Assembly (NCBI GenBank): GCA_964354365.1
Contig: CAYGZM010000020.1
Coordinates: forward strand, 1 to 38,695
Origin: CAYGZM01 sp964354365
GTDB lineage: Bacteria; Planctomycetota; Phycisphaerae; Sedimentisphaerales; Anaerobacaceae
Length of the DNA stretch: 38,695 bases
Reading direction: 5' to 3'
The translations under genes were made by a program, and so were the position numbers. The notes beneath the pieces were generated by a model. The model was not told the origin of the DNA, did no database searches, and saw nothing but the letters and a program-made list of their open reading frames with translations. Positions 16,131 through 24,492 of the stretch are shown in pieces; positions within the stretch are counted from its first letter, which is position 1; each line of letters begins with the position of its first letter.

Positions 16131-17483
16131 ATGCACTCAATATCAAATCAAGCAACCAATAACAGCCTAACTCGTCGATCCTTCCTAAAGCAAACCGCCG
16201 CCCTCGCCGGCATTACAACCTTTATGCCGGGCCTGTCGCTCGGCAATTCGGCCAACGGCAGGCTCCAGCACGCCTCTATCGGGGTCGGCGGTATGGGCTG
16301 GGGCGACCTGAACTCAATCCTCAACGGCGGCACAACGGACATTGTGGCCATCTGTGACGTAGATGAGAATAATCTCGCAAAGGCCGTCGAGAAGCTGCCA
16401 AACGCCCGCAAGTACCGCGACTGGCGAGAGCTGTTGGAAAAGGAGGCCGACAAGATCGACTCGGTCAACGTCACTACTCCCGACCACATGCACGCTCCGA
16501 TAGCGATGACGGCCATCCGGCTGGGCAAGCACGTCTATTGCCAGAAGCCCCTGACGCATACCGTATATGAGGCCCGCCAATTGACCCTTGCCGCCCGCAA
16601 GGCCGGCGTCGTGACACAGATGGGCATTCAGATTCACGCGGACATCAGCTACCGAATGGCAGTGCGGATCATCCAGGACGGTGGGATAGGCAAGGTCAAG
16701 GAATGGCACTCGTGGCAGGGTTCCGCCTCGTTTGCGAGCGGAGGCAGGCCCGCCGGCGAAGACCCCGTGCCGGCTAATCTGGACTGGGATAAATGGATCG
16801 GCGTGGCTCCAATGCGCCCCTATAAAAAAGACATTTATCATCCTTTTCTCTGGCGGGGCTGGCGGGATTTCGGAAGCGGCATGATGGGCGATTTCGCCTG
16901 CCACATCTTCGACCCGGTCTTCACCGCACTCGAACTGAGCCACTGCATCAGTGTCCGCACTGAAGTGTCCGATGCCGACAAAGAGACCTTCCCTGTCTGG
17001 CAGATATCGCATTTCGAGTTCCCCAGCACCAAGTACACCGCCGGGCAGACCGTCAAGGGCATCTGGTACAACGGCGGCAAAGGACCCTCGCGCGACCTCG
17101 TGCCGATGCCGCCGGAATATCAACTCCCCGGCTCAGGCTCTATCATCGTCGGCGAGGAGGGCGTTATAGTCCTGCCGCACTGGGCCGGCCCGCAGCTTTA
17201 CCCGCTTGATAAGTTCAACGGCTACAAGCGCCCGCAGGTCAAGTCGCTGGACCATTATCAGCAGTGGGTCGATGCATGCCTGGGCAAAGGCAGGGCCGAG
17301 GCCAATTTCGATTACGCCGGCCCATTGACGGAGACCGCCCAGCTCGGCAACCTCGGCATCCACTTCCCCGGCCAAACCCTCAAATGGGACGCCCGCAACT
17401 TCAAGATAACCAACCTCCCCGAAGCGAACAAATACCTGCACAAAACCTATCGACAAGGATGGCAAATCGACGGATTAGTGTGA
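16131..17483 (+). CDS. Gfo/Idh/MocA family oxidoreductase with Tat signal
   Basis: The 450-residue product starts with a twin-arginine signal (LTRRSFLKQTAALAG, Arg15-Arg16). That predicts export of the folded enzyme with its NAD(P) cofactor already bound. The Rossmann start IGVGGMGWGDLNSIL, then VAICDVDE, and the substrate-side QKPLTHTVYEAR (Lys139-Pro140, the usual EKP motif with Gln for Glu) identify the family. The C-terminal beta-sheet domain contains GWRDFGSGMMGDFACHIFD. Planctomycetes have many such proteins, assumed to oxidise sugars or inositols. The substrate here is unknown. GGAG lies upstream of the ATG. It converges with the secreted coiled-coil gene, leaving only 24 bp between them. 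Confidence 0.9.
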   Translation: MHSISNQATNNSLTRRSFLKQTAALAGITTFMPGLSLGNSANGRLQHASIGVGGMGWGDLNSILNGGTTDIVAICDVDENNLAKAVEKLPNARKYRDWRELLEKEADKIDSVNVTTPDHMHAPIAMTAIRLGKHVYCQKPLTHTVYEARQLTLAARKAGVVTQMGIQIHADISYRMAVRIIQDGGIGKVKEWHSWQGSASFASGGRPAGEDPVPANLDWDKWIGVAPMRPYKKDIYHPFLWRGWRDFGSGMMGDFACHIFDPVFTALELSHCISVRTEVSDADKETFPVWQISHFEFPSTKYTAGQTVKGIWYNGGKGPSRDLVPMPPEYQLPGSGSIIVGEEGVIVLPHWAGPQLYPLDKFNGYKRPQVKSLDHYQQWVDACLGKGRAEANFDYAGPLTETAQLGNLGIHFPGQTLKWDARNFKITNLPEANKYLHKTYRQGWQIDGLV

Positions 17484-17507
17484 CTCTGTCCGCAGATAGT
17501 CAATTCG

Positions 17508-18350
17508 TCAATCCCAATTGAATTTGGGGATGCCCTCCGTCAGCTCTTTGATGCGCTGCCTGACGTTCTCCTCTTTGAACTTCTCGTTTCTCCACCGGCT
17601 GATTTCGTTCTTCTGCTCGTTGATCTGGTCCTGCAGCTCCTTGAGTCTGCGAAGCAGCTCCTCGTAGGCGATTTGCCTTCTTCTGACAACAAGATCGAAG
17701 CTGTCGGCGACCACCTCGTTCAGGTGCTTGCCAAGCTCGGCCCTCTTCTTGTCGTCTTTTTCAGACTTGATTTTTGCAATCAGCTCGTCGCATCTTCTCC
17801 GCAGCGCCAAATCCTGCTTGAGAACCTTGCCTAATTCGGGGTTCCTCCGCCACGCCTCGTAAATCGCCCGGTACTTGTCCCACACAAGCTCATATTTCTT
17901 ATTATAGAGATTGGGGTCTTTTGTTTTCAGTCCGGCAAGCTCTTTCGCCTCCGGCTCATATTCCCTCCCCAGCCAATCGAGAAACTCCGCAACCCTTTGC
18001 GCCCTCCACCCATCTATTCGCTCCCTTATTATCTTGCCGAACTCCTCTTTGCCGTACTCTCTGAGCTGGTTCAAGAACTTCGGCGTGTCCGTTTTGCGAA
18101 GCTCCTCCAATTCTTTCGCCTTTGCGGGGTCGCTCTCCTTGACGCTCTTCATAATCCGCTCAATTTCCTCTTCCGTCGGCTCGAATCGCCTTCTGCCGGC
18201 GTCTTCTTCCTGGGTCCAGATGCTCTCGGCGGCTTTCTTCTCCTCTTTGGCCTTTTCCCCTGCGTCCTTCTCCGCCGAGAAGCCCGGCGAAACGGACAGC
18301 GTCAATACCATCACAATCGCAACAAACAGAACGACACGACCTGGCTCCAT
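17508..18350 (-). CDS. Secreted charged coiled-coil protein downstream of ECF sigma/anti-sigma
   Basis: The 280-residue product has a Sec signal peptide (about residues 5-25, ending GFSAEKD). The rest is a highly charged helical protein rich in Glu, Lys and Arg, with a long C-terminal coiled-coil (about 200-265, ELLRRLKELQDQINEQKNEI). No catalytic motif is visible. The ATG at 18350 has AAGGGG upstream and overlaps no more than the intergenic space after the anti-sigma-like stop at 18356. A TTG at 18368 is a less likely start. Being third in the sigma-anti-sigma operon, it may be a periplasmic sensor or effector, by analogy with CpxP/RseB-type partners. That is inference only. Confidence 0.75.
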   Translation of the reverse strand: MEPGRVVLFVAIVMVLTLSVSPGFSAEKDAGEKAKEEKKAAESIWTQEEDAGRRRFEPTEEEIERIMKSVKESDPAKAKELEELRKTDTPKFLNQLREYGKEEFGKIIRERIDGWRAQRVAEFLDWLGREYEPEAKELAGLKTKDPNLYNKKYELVWDKYRAIYEAWRRNPELGKVLKQDLALRRRCDELIAKIKSEKDDKKRAELGKHLNEVVADSFDLVVRRRQIAYEELLRRLKELQDQINEQKNEISRWRNEKFKEENVRQRIKELTEGIPKFNWD

Positions 18351-18355
18351 TCTTT

Positions 18356-18865
18356 CTACCCCTTCCAAAACTCGCCTTCGATTTCAAGAAGCTCCATCTC
18401 AACCTCATCAACGGCTGATTCACTGCTGCGGCTTTCATTCTGCTGCAGATCTCTTACTTCGCTTTCGATCCGCTCCACCTCAGCGCTAAGCAATGTCAAT
18501 TGCAGGTCATCGAGCACAATGTTTTCGCTCTCCCAGATTGCAGTCGGTATCAGCGAGGCGACCATAACACCAGGACCGGCGTCTCTATTTACTCCCGTCC
18601 ACACACCCGCCGCTATGACAATCGCTGCCGCAATACCCGCCGCCCGCGATGCAAACCACCTCAAATGGCGGCTGCGCCTGTGCGCCAGCCGTGCGCCCAT
18701 CTCAGTCTTTATCAGGGCCAAAAGCTCCGCCCTCGGCTCCGGCGCAGGCCACTGACGCAGGATTTGCTCGCCTCGCTCGATGTCCTCAGCAGCCTCTTTT
18801 GCCTGCCTCGCATCGACAAACCGCTCAAATAATTCCCTCAAATTCTCCCCGTTTCTACGATCCAT
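18356..18865 (-). CDS. Anti-sigma factor-like membrane protein
   Basis: The 169-residue product has a cytoplasmic helical N-terminus (about 1-68, LRELFERFVDARQAKEAAED). One transmembrane segment follows (about 71-90, FASRAAGIAAAIVIAAGVWT), then a periplasmic Glu/Ser-rich tail predicted as coiled-coil (SAEVERIESEVRDLQQNES). The topology and its place directly after an ECF sigma factor gene indicate an anti-sigma factor. No zinc-binding HxxxCxxC motif is present, so it is not a ZAS-type anti-sigma. GGAG lies nine bases before the ATG. Confidence 0.72.
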   Translation of the reverse strand: MDRRNGENLRELFERFVDARQAKEAAEDIERGEQILRQWPAPEPRAELLALIKTEMGARLAHRRSRHLRWFASRAAGIAAAIVIAAGVWTGVNRDAGPGVMVASLIPTAIWESENIVLDDLQLTLLSAEVERIESEVRDLQQNESRSSESAVDEVEMELLEIEGEFWKG

Positions 18866-18896
18866 AAAACACTACTCCACCAATTCTTGTTGCCTC

Positions 18897-19427
18897 TTAT
18901 TTCATCATTTCTCGCAGCCTCTTAAGCGCCCGGTGCAGCCTCGACAGCGTTGTCCCTAACGGCTCAGACCGCAATTTCGCTATCTCCTTCAAGCTCAACT
19001 GCGAATAAAACCGCAGCATTATCAGCTCTCTCGTGCCCGCGTCGAGCTTGGCAAGCTGCACCTGCAATCTATCGACCCTGTCGCTCTCGGACATCTTCGG
19101 CTCGGCCGTCTCCGATTCAAGCTCCCACCTGCGCGTATCGAGCAATTTCTTTTGTCGCTGCTTGACCCGGAGGTGATCGTGGAAGATGTTCGATGCGATC
19201 TTAAACAGCCAGCTCTCAAACACACCACCCTTATACGAGCCGAATTTCCCCACTAATTTGACAAATAGCTCGCTCAGCAACTCCTCGCTGAGCTCCTTGT
19301 TCCCGGTCAACCGGTAGAAATATCCGTAACACCGCCCTCCATAGACATCGACCAACTCGGAAAAGCACTCGGCATCGCCTTTCTGACAGCCGTCGATTAT
19401 ATGGGCTAACTCGTCGTTCTCTGCCAT
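18897..19427 (-). CDS. ECF-type RNA polymerase sigma factor
   Basis: The 176-residue product has the two-domain layout of ECF sigma factors. Region 2 (about residues 20-85) includes CFSELVDVYGGRCYGYFYRL and ESWLFKIASNIFHDHLR. Region 4 (about 118-175) includes LDAGTRELIMLRFYSQLSLKE and the recognition helix TTLSRLHRALKRLREM. It should direct RNA polymerase to an extracytoplasmic stress regulon, probably including its own operon. The ATG at 19427 is preferred over the in-frame TTG at 19433. The anti-sigma-like gene follows 31 bp downstream. Confidence 0.9.
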   Translation of the reverse strand: MAENDELAHIIDGCQKGDAECFSELVDVYGGRCYGYFYRLTGNKELSEELLSELFVKLVGKFGSYKGGVFESWLFKIASNIFHDHLRVKQRQKKLLDTRRWELESETAEPKMSESDRVDRLQVQLAKLDAGTRELIMLRFYSQLSLKEIAKLRSEPLGTTLSRLHRALKRLREMMK

Positions 19428-19850
19428 GCTCAAGCGTTTTTCTTCACAGGTAAAGACGGTCTCCCACGCCGGTTTATTGCAAAAAAATCCACTTTTCGGT
19501 CTTTCGTCACGGCTTCACCATTGACCCTTTCCCAAGCACCGGCAATGACAAACAAACGCACTCTCGGCCCATCCCTAAGACGCCCACTAAAACCGGCCTT
19601 TTCACGCCGCAAATCGGCCCAAAGCCGTCCTTCCAAACAATAATAACACTTACTCCCACCCCCCGCAACCCCCATCCGCGCACACCCCGGCCCCGGACCT
19701 GTTGCAATACCGGTCACGGGTGACGGCAGACGATCTGCCCGCGCTTTGCCTGGACTTTACACGGGCGTTTGAACACTGAAGGACAGCCAGTTGAATCTTG
19801 CGGGGACTTTGAGTAAGAAAATGGGCATGGTTCAATTCTGGGTGGCAGCC
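19428..19850. other. Upstream region of the sigma-factor operon, no gene seen
   Basis: About 420 bp with purine/pyrimidine-skewed stretches and no convincing gene. Minus-strand frames at 19430-19717 lack ribosome sites and have unlikely composition. The right edge contains the dispersed palindrome at 19844-19896. Confidence 0.5.
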
Positions 19851-19896
19851 TCAAGCGCAGCACCCAGCCTGAGCCTGCCGAAGGCTTGGGGATGGC
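19844..19896. repeat. Dispersed palindrome, GCAGCCTCAAGC class
   Basis: GGCAGCCTCAAGC (19844-19856) and GCTTGGGGATGGC (19884-19896) match the class at 11832, 23055 and 33662. The centre is expanded with a second CCTGAG-type stem. It provides the last codons of the small membrane ORF at 19851-20096. Confidence 0.8.
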
Positions 19897-20096
19897 AAAA
19901 CTCCGGAATAATGGTGGGCCGGGGTGCGGAGGGAGAGAGGAGAGGAGGGAAATCCCCAGCCCACCGGATATTCATTATGCCAAACCGCTACCTGCAAAGC
20001 AAGAGGCTGCTGCCGCATTTTTCCATAAAAATAAACACCAATCACAGCTACAACTATAACGACAATCAAAGTCCGGTAGGAAGCAATCGATAACAT
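19851..20096 (-). CDS. Small single-pass membrane protein ending in a dispersed repeat
   Basis: An 81-residue frame starting MLSIASYRTLIVVIVVAVIG, a clear N-terminal transmembrane helix or signal anchor (about residues 9-25), then QPLALQVAVW. AAAGG lies six bases before the ATG at 20096. The last roughly 17 residues (PSPSLRQAQAGCCA) are encoded by the palindrome at 19844-19896, so the natural C-terminus may have been replaced. It is plausible as a small protein, but it could be noise in an intergenic region. Confidence 0.42.
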   Translation of the reverse strand: MLSIASYRTLIVVIVVAVIGVYFYGKMRQQPLALQVAVWHNEYPVGWGFPSSPLSLRTPAHHYSGVLPSPSLRQAQAGCCA

Positions 20097-20324
20097 AGTT
20101 CGCCTTTCCTTTCCAACCAATTAACCGGGATCAGTTACAATCATAGCCTGTTTCTTTGCCGCCGTGGCCTTCGACACGCCAGCATAATATCCCCTCACTT
20201 TATTGGCCAGCCGCCGTGGGTGGTGATTGTTTCATCAAACATTCTTGCACTTCAGCCAAGTCTATGGTCTCTGATTTTTCGATAAAGTGCGCGTTCCCCA
20301 ACTCCTACTGCAACGCCGGAACAG

Positions 20325-20633
20325 TCAAAGGCCCTGTTCTTCAGTCTCGTCCTCGTCGTTTTCCTCTTCCGGGTCCGTGAGCTTCCAGCGTTCGGTCTCG
20401 TCGAGGTCGTTGATCTCCCGCTCCATATACCGGAACAGCTTATCCTGAATAGGCGCGAGCTTGCCGTACCACCGCAGCATACCCTGGTAGCTGGCGACGA
20501 GCATATCCAGCCGGATCAACTGCCACTTGGCTATGCACTCCGGCTCTTTGATATTGGAGAACGGGTCGCACTTAAACATCCTTTTGCCCTCGGCGTCCGT
20601 CTCGCACAGCTCGCAGTCTTTACACTGAATCAT
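20325..20633 (-). CDS. Conserved Cys-motif protein, unknown function
   Basis: The 102-residue product begins MIQCKDCELCETD and continues FKCDPFSNIKEPECIAKW. The five Cys (CxxCxxC, C, C) probably bind a metal. A helical middle (MLVASYQGMLRWYGKLAPI) and an acidic tail (ENDEDETEEQGL) follow. I recall similar short proteins in planctomycetes starting at the same MIQCKDC, so 20633 is preferred over 20651 and 20783. The function is unknown. Its promoter region is shared, divergently, with the 26-residue basic gene. Confidence 0.72.
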   Translation of the reverse strand: MIQCKDCELCETDAEGKRMFKCDPFSNIKEPECIAKWQLIRLDMLVASYQGMLRWYGKLAPIQDKLFRYMEREINDLDETERWKLTDPEEENDEDETEEQGL

Positions 20634-20680
20634 TTTCGCACCAAAAGGCATCCCGGCCGCTTCATAGTTTATTTTCAATT

Positions 20681-20710
20681 TTGCGCTTCCAATGTTCAAC
20701 CTTCTATAAT
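20681..20710 (+). promoter_or_regulatory. Possible sigma70 promoter for the 26-residue basic gene
   Basis: A perfect -10 box TATAAT (20705-20710) lies 18 bp from a weak -35 TTGCGC (20681-20686). It is 66 bp upstream of the ATG at 20777. Confidence 0.45.
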
Positions 20711-20776
20711 AACATACATCAAAAAGGGTTAAAAGCTTTGTAGTAGAGAATTTCGGAATTGTTTCTGGAGAAATAG

Positions 20777-20857
20777 ATGGCAAAACCGAGGCGCAGACGC
20801 AAGATCGGCAGCAAAAAACGCCGTGCCAAGTGGAAAATTCGGCACAAGATCAGGTGA
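20777..20857 (+). CDS. 26-residue ultrabasic protein, ribosomal-protein-like
   Basis: A 27-codon frame reading MAKPRRRRKIGSKKRRAKWK and ending IRHKIR. By count 15 of 26 residues are Lys or Arg and none is acidic. GGAG lies seven bases before the ATG, and a TATAAT box lies upstream. The composition is like the smallest ribosomal proteins (for example bTHX, or the COX24/mS38-type basic peptide). I cannot match it to either. The RACo-like gene starts 75 bp downstream on the same strand. It is easily missed because of its length. Confidence 0.68.
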   Translation: MAKPRRRRKIGSKKRRAKWKIRHKIR

Positions 20858-20932
20858 TAATCAGCTTTTGCGCTCGTGCGTATCGATTCGCGGCCCGAAT
20901 CGGCAATCCTGCGCACCGGCAAAACGCGACAA

Positions 20933-22528
20933 ATGAATCATTTCAAGGTCACTTTTGAGCCTGACGGCAAGCAAATCTCAATTCACTCAGGTGCAACGCT
21001 TATCGAGGCCGCGGGCCGGGCCGGTATTACCCTGAACAGTGTTTGCGGCGGGAAGGGAACGTGCAAGAAGTGCCTCGTCAGGGTCCTGCCCGAAGGCCGC
21101 GAAGTCCTGGCCTGTCAGTACCGCATTGACTCCGACCTTGCCGTCACAATCCCGCTCGAATCACGCTTCTTCGAGCAGAAGATACTAACGCACGGCGTCG
21201 CCGCACAAATCGAAGTTCGGCCCGATGTTTACCGAAAACGCCGGGCGGTTGATGCGAAGAAAAAGGTCCTCGGCATAGCCGTCGATGTCGGCACGACCAC
21301 CGTTGTCGCCAAACTGCTCGATATGAAAAACGCCCGGGTGCTCGCGACCGCCGCCGTGCTCAATCCGCAGACCCGATTCGGCGACGACGTCATCAGCAGA
21401 ATAACATACGGCCAAAGCGATGCAAATCTAACTGAGTTGCACGAGACCATAATCGACTGCATCAATCAGCTCACCGCCCAGCTCTGCAAGAGCGCCCGCA
21501 TCGCGGCAGCCGACATCTACGAGATGTGCGTCGTCGGCAATACGACTATGAACCACATCTTCCTCAAGCTCCCCATCGCCCAGTTAGGCCGCGCGCCATA
21601 CAGGGCTTACTCGCTCGACGCCCACGATTGCCCGCCCGGGCAGTTGGGCCTGCTTATGAACCCTGCGGGCAATGTCCACACCGTCGAAAACATCGCCGGC
21701 TTCGTCGGCGCCGACACCGTCGCCGTTGCATTAGCAGTCGATATCGCCTCGGCTGAGCAAATGACGCTCGCAATCGATATCGGCACAAACGGCGAGGTCG
21801 TCCTCGGCACGAAGGACAAACTGTACGCCGCCAGCTGCGCAGCGGGCCCCGCCTTCGAGGGCGCACGCATAACCTGCGGCAGCAGGGCGGCCGACGGCGC
21901 GATTCAAGGCGTCGTCGCGGGCCAGGACGATATTGACTTAGATGTAATAGGTGCTTTGCCCGCGCGGACGATTTGCGGCTCCGGCCTCATCGACGCGGTA
22001 GCGGTAATGCTCGAACTCGGCATTATCGACGCCACCGGGCGATTCGTCGAGCCGGACAAGCTGGCCGACAAACTCCCGCCGGCGATTCTCGCTCGCATAA
22101 TCGAGATCGAAGGCCGGCCCGCCTTCACGCTCGCCGAAGGCAACGCCGCCGCAGGGGGGCTAAAGGTCTTTCTAACACAAAGGGACATCCGCGAGACGCA
22201 GCTTGCAAAGGCCGCGATACGGGCCGGGATAAAGCTCCTGCAGAAGAAGGTCGGCATCCACGATGGCGACATCGCTTGCGTCTATTTGGCCGGGGCGTTC
22301 GGCAGCTATATTAAACCCGCCAACGCGGTGAGGATCGGCCTGCTGCCCGATGTGCCGCTCGACCGCGTCCATTCCGTCGGCAACGCCGCCTGCGTCGGCG
22401 CACAGATGGCTCTGGTCAGCAAAGACTGCCGAAAAGCAGCGGGCGACCTCGCCGGCAAAATCGAATACGTCGAAATCGCAAACGAGCCGGATTTCCAGGA
22501 CGTCTTCGCAGATTCGATGCTCTTTTAG
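20933..22528 (+). CDS. RACo-like ASKHA protein with N-terminal [2Fe-2S] domain (DUF4445)
   Basis: The 531-residue product has a ferredoxin-like domain first (about residues 1-80). Its cluster ligands are Cys38, Cys44 and Cys47 in VCGGKGTCKKC, plus Cys61. Next is an ASKHA ATPase fold: GIAVDVGTTTVVAKLLD (phosphate 1), VVGNTTMNHIFL, LAIDIGTNGEVVLG, and the C-terminal VYLAGAFGSYIKPANA. This is the layout of reductive activators of corrinoid proteins (RACo, RamA-related), which reduce Co(II) to Co(I) using ATP. No corrinoid protein or methyltransferase gene lies in the window, so its partner is elsewhere. The ATG at 20933 is preferred over the upstream in-frame GTG at 20876. Confidence 0.88.
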   Translation: MNHFKVTFEPDGKQISIHSGATLIEAAGRAGITLNSVCGGKGTCKKCLVRVLPEGREVLACQYRIDSDLAVTIPLESRFFEQKILTHGVAAQIEVRPDVYRKRRAVDAKKKVLGIAVDVGTTTVVAKLLDMKNARVLATAAVLNPQTRFGDDVISRITYGQSDANLTELHETIIDCINQLTAQLCKSARIAAADIYEMCVVGNTTMNHIFLKLPIAQLGRAPYRAYSLDAHDCPPGQLGLLMNPAGNVHTVENIAGFVGADTVAVALAVDIASAEQMTLAIDIGTNGEVVLGTKDKLYAASCAAGPAFEGARITCGSRAADGAIQGVVAGQDDIDLDVIGALPARTICGSGLIDAVAVMLELGIIDATGRFVEPDKLADKLPPAILARIIEIEGRPAFTLAEGNAAAGGLKVFLTQRDIRETQLAKAAIRAGIKLLQKKVGIHDGDIACVYLAGAFGSYIKPANAVRIGLLPDVPLDRVHSVGNAACVGAQMALVSKDCRKAAGDLAGKIEYVEIANEPDFQDVFADSMLF

Positions 22529-22600
22529 CCCCTTGCCACAAAGTCGCCAACGCACGAAGGGAAATTGAAGATCAACCCCGAATTGGCAGCCAGAAGTGAA

Positions 22601-22675
22601 CTGGGGACGATTCGGCCTGCTTCTTCCTGGCGAAACTCATCAGCTTGACGACCATAAATACTGGTATCGTCCCAG
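22601..22675. repeat. REP-like inverted repeat
   Basis: CTGGGGACGAT (22601-22611) and ATCGTCCCAG (22666-22675) are complementary apart from one bulged G. The GGGACGAT core recalls REP-type elements served by RAYT transposases. No RAYT gene is in the window. Confidence 0.5.
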
Positions 22676-22706
22676 GATTTGTGGGGAAAAGACTATCGGG
22701 TCAGAA

Positions 22707-22801
22707 AGCGTTTATCGCATTAGGGCTGACAGCAGGTAATAAAACGGCTGCGAGAATCTCCCAGAGCCGTTGTGCTGGTAGCGGATAAAGCGATAAACGC
22801 T
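22707..22801. repeat. Nested palindrome with a perfect 12-bp outer stem
   Basis: AGCGTTTATCGC (22707-22718) pairs exactly with GCGATAAACGCT (22790-22801). Inside it ACGGCT (22744-22749) pairs with AGCCGT (22765-22770) around a GAG-AAT-CTC mini-hairpin. It could fold as a branched RNA or a cruciform. Confidence 0.7.
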
Positions 22802-23054
22802 ATTGGCTGTTCCGGAACTGAACAACCAGATTGCCCACATCCTCTGGGACGTTAATAGAAAATTGGTTCAACTCCAAAATAGTTGGTGAATTTTAAGGTT
22901 ATTGCGGTCTAAGTCTTTTGGATTTAGCGCTTTAAGGCGACTGCATGTACGCGCTGAATCAACCAACTTTTTCGGATGAGAGCCGAAAAGAAAAAATCGG
23001 GCATGGTTCAAATAAGTCAAATTCCCGGTAACATTATTTGTGGTTTCTATGCGT

Positions 23055-23090
23055 GTGGCATCCTCAAATCCGAAGGATTTGGGGATGGTT
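23055..23090. repeat. Dispersed palindrome, GGCATCCTCAAATCC class
   Basis: GGCATCCTCAAATCC and GGATTTGGGGATGG are inverted copies around GAA, a sequence-drifted member of the class at 11832 with compensatory changes in both arms. Confidence 0.8.
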
Positions 23091-23235
23091 ACGCTGCTGA
23101 ATAACACCGCGATCGTGACCCTTTAGACTGGAGTTGAGCGCCTACAGGGAATTACAGTTGGATTTGACCTGTGCGTGTTTTTTGCGTTTAGCCTTTTGCG
23201 GGCGTGTGTGTGAGCAGGAATTGTGCCGATTGCCG

Positions 23236-24480
23236 TTAGAGTCTCGCGACGATGAGGGTCGCATTGTGTCCGCCGAAGCCGAGAGAATTACTCAGGGCGA
23301 CCTTGACCTTTGCCTGGCGGGCGTGGAGCGGTACGAAGTCCATCTTGAGGTCGCAGCGCTCGTCGGGATTATCCAGGTTTATTGTGGGCGGAATAACGGA
23401 TTCGTTAATGACTTTTACACATACTATCAGCTCGATCGCGCCGGTCGCGCCGAGTGAATGGCCGAGGCAGCTCTTGGTGGAGCTGACGGGGATTTTGTAT
23501 GCGTAGTCGCCGAAAACGGACCTGATGGCCGCGCTCTCAGCGATGTCGTTCAGGTCGGTTCCGGTTCCGTGGGCGTTGATATAGTCAACCTTTTCGCGGT
23601 CCAGACGGGCATCGGCGAGGGCCAGCTCCATAGCCTTCGCGGCGCCGCTGCCGTCAGGCAGGGGGGCGGTGAGGTGGTAGCCGTCGTCGGTGGCGGCGTA
23701 GCCGAGCAGCTCGGCGTAGATGTTGGCGCCGCGCTTTTCGGCGTGGGTCAACTCTTCGAGGACCAGTATCCCGGCCCCCTCGGCCAGAACGAATCCGTCC
23801 CTGTCTCTGTCAAAGGGCCTTGACGCCTTCTGGGGTTCGTCGTTGCGCAGGCTCAGAGACCTTGCCGCACAGAACGAGGCTAAGCCTATAGGGGTCAGAG
23901 CCGCCTCAGTACCGCCGGTTATCATAACGTCGCTGCGTCCGGCCGCGATGTTGCAAAATGCCTCGCCGATTGCGTGATTGGCCGACGCGCAGGCGCTTAC
24001 AACGCCGATATTGGGTCCACGCAGGCCGTAGCGGATTGCGATGTTGCCGGCGGCGGCGTTGCCCATAAGTCTGGGAACGCAGAACGGCGAGACCTTTCGG
24101 GGGCCGTTTTTGAGGAGCCTTATGTGCTGGTCCTCGATCTCCTTTATGCCGCCGATGCCGGTGCCGACGATAGAACCCGTGCGGTAAACGTCCTCTTTGG
24201 CAAAATCCAGGCCGCTGTCTTCGACCGCCTGCACGGCTGCGGCCATACCCAACTGCGTGAAGCGGTCCATTCGCTTGCTTTCACGCTGATCGACGTATTT
24301 TATTACGTCGAAGTTCTTTATCTCGCCGCCGAATTTTACGGGGTAGTCCCCGGTATCAAACGATTCTATGGTCGAGACGCCGCTCTTGCCCTCGCACAGC
24401 CCAGCAAATAGCCCCTCGACGGACTCAGCCAGGGCGGTGACGCAGCCCAGGCCCGTTATGACAACTCGCCGTCTGCTCAT
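23236..24480 (-). CDS. fabF: 3-oxoacyl-ACP synthase II
   Basis: FabF condenses malonyl-ACP with the growing acyl-ACP in type II fatty acid synthesis. The 414-residue product has the full length. It has the catalytic triad Cys164 in VSACASANHA, His in INAHGTGTDLND and His in CLGHSLGATGA, plus the C-terminal SNSLGFGGHNATL. The ATG at 24480 is preferred over the TTG at 24483. It follows acpP by 12 bp and is surely co-transcribed with it. It is the last gene of the divided fatty-acid cluster. Confidence 0.97.
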   Translation of the reverse strand: MSRRRVVITGLGCVTALAESVEGLFAGLCEGKSGVSTIESFDTGDYPVKFGGEIKNFDVIKYVDQRESKRMDRFTQLGMAAAVQAVEDSGLDFAKEDVYRTGSIVGTGIGGIKEIEDQHIRLLKNGPRKVSPFCVPRLMGNAAAGNIAIRYGLRGPNIGVVSACASANHAIGEAFCNIAAGRSDVMITGGTEAALTPIGLASFCAARSLSLRNDEPQKASRPFDRDRDGFVLAEGAGILVLEELTHAEKRGANIYAELLGYAATDDGYHLTAPLPDGSGAAKAMELALADARLDREKVDYINAHGTGTDLNDIAESAAIRSVFGDYAYKIPVSSTKSCLGHSLGATGAIELIVCVKVINESVIPPTINLDNPDERCDLKMDFVPLHARQAKVKVALSNSLGFGGHNATLIVARL

Positions 24481-24492
24481 CAAATCTATTCG

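Larger units (their letters stand above)
22529..23235. other. Gene-free region with palindromic elements
   Basis: Between the convergent RACo-like gene and fabF lie about 700 bp without a believable gene. They hold a REP-like inverted repeat (22601-22675), a nested palindrome (22707-22801) and a dispersed palindrome (23055-23090). Confidence 0.65.

Noticed and set aside
19430..19717. 95-codon minus-strand frame upstream of the ECF sigma gene
   Set aside because: Poor composition, no ribosome site, and it overlaps the sigma-factor start.
22868..23107. 79-codon minus-strand frame between the RACo-like gene and fabF
   Set aside because: Its first codons are the dispersed palindrome at 23055; no ribosome site.
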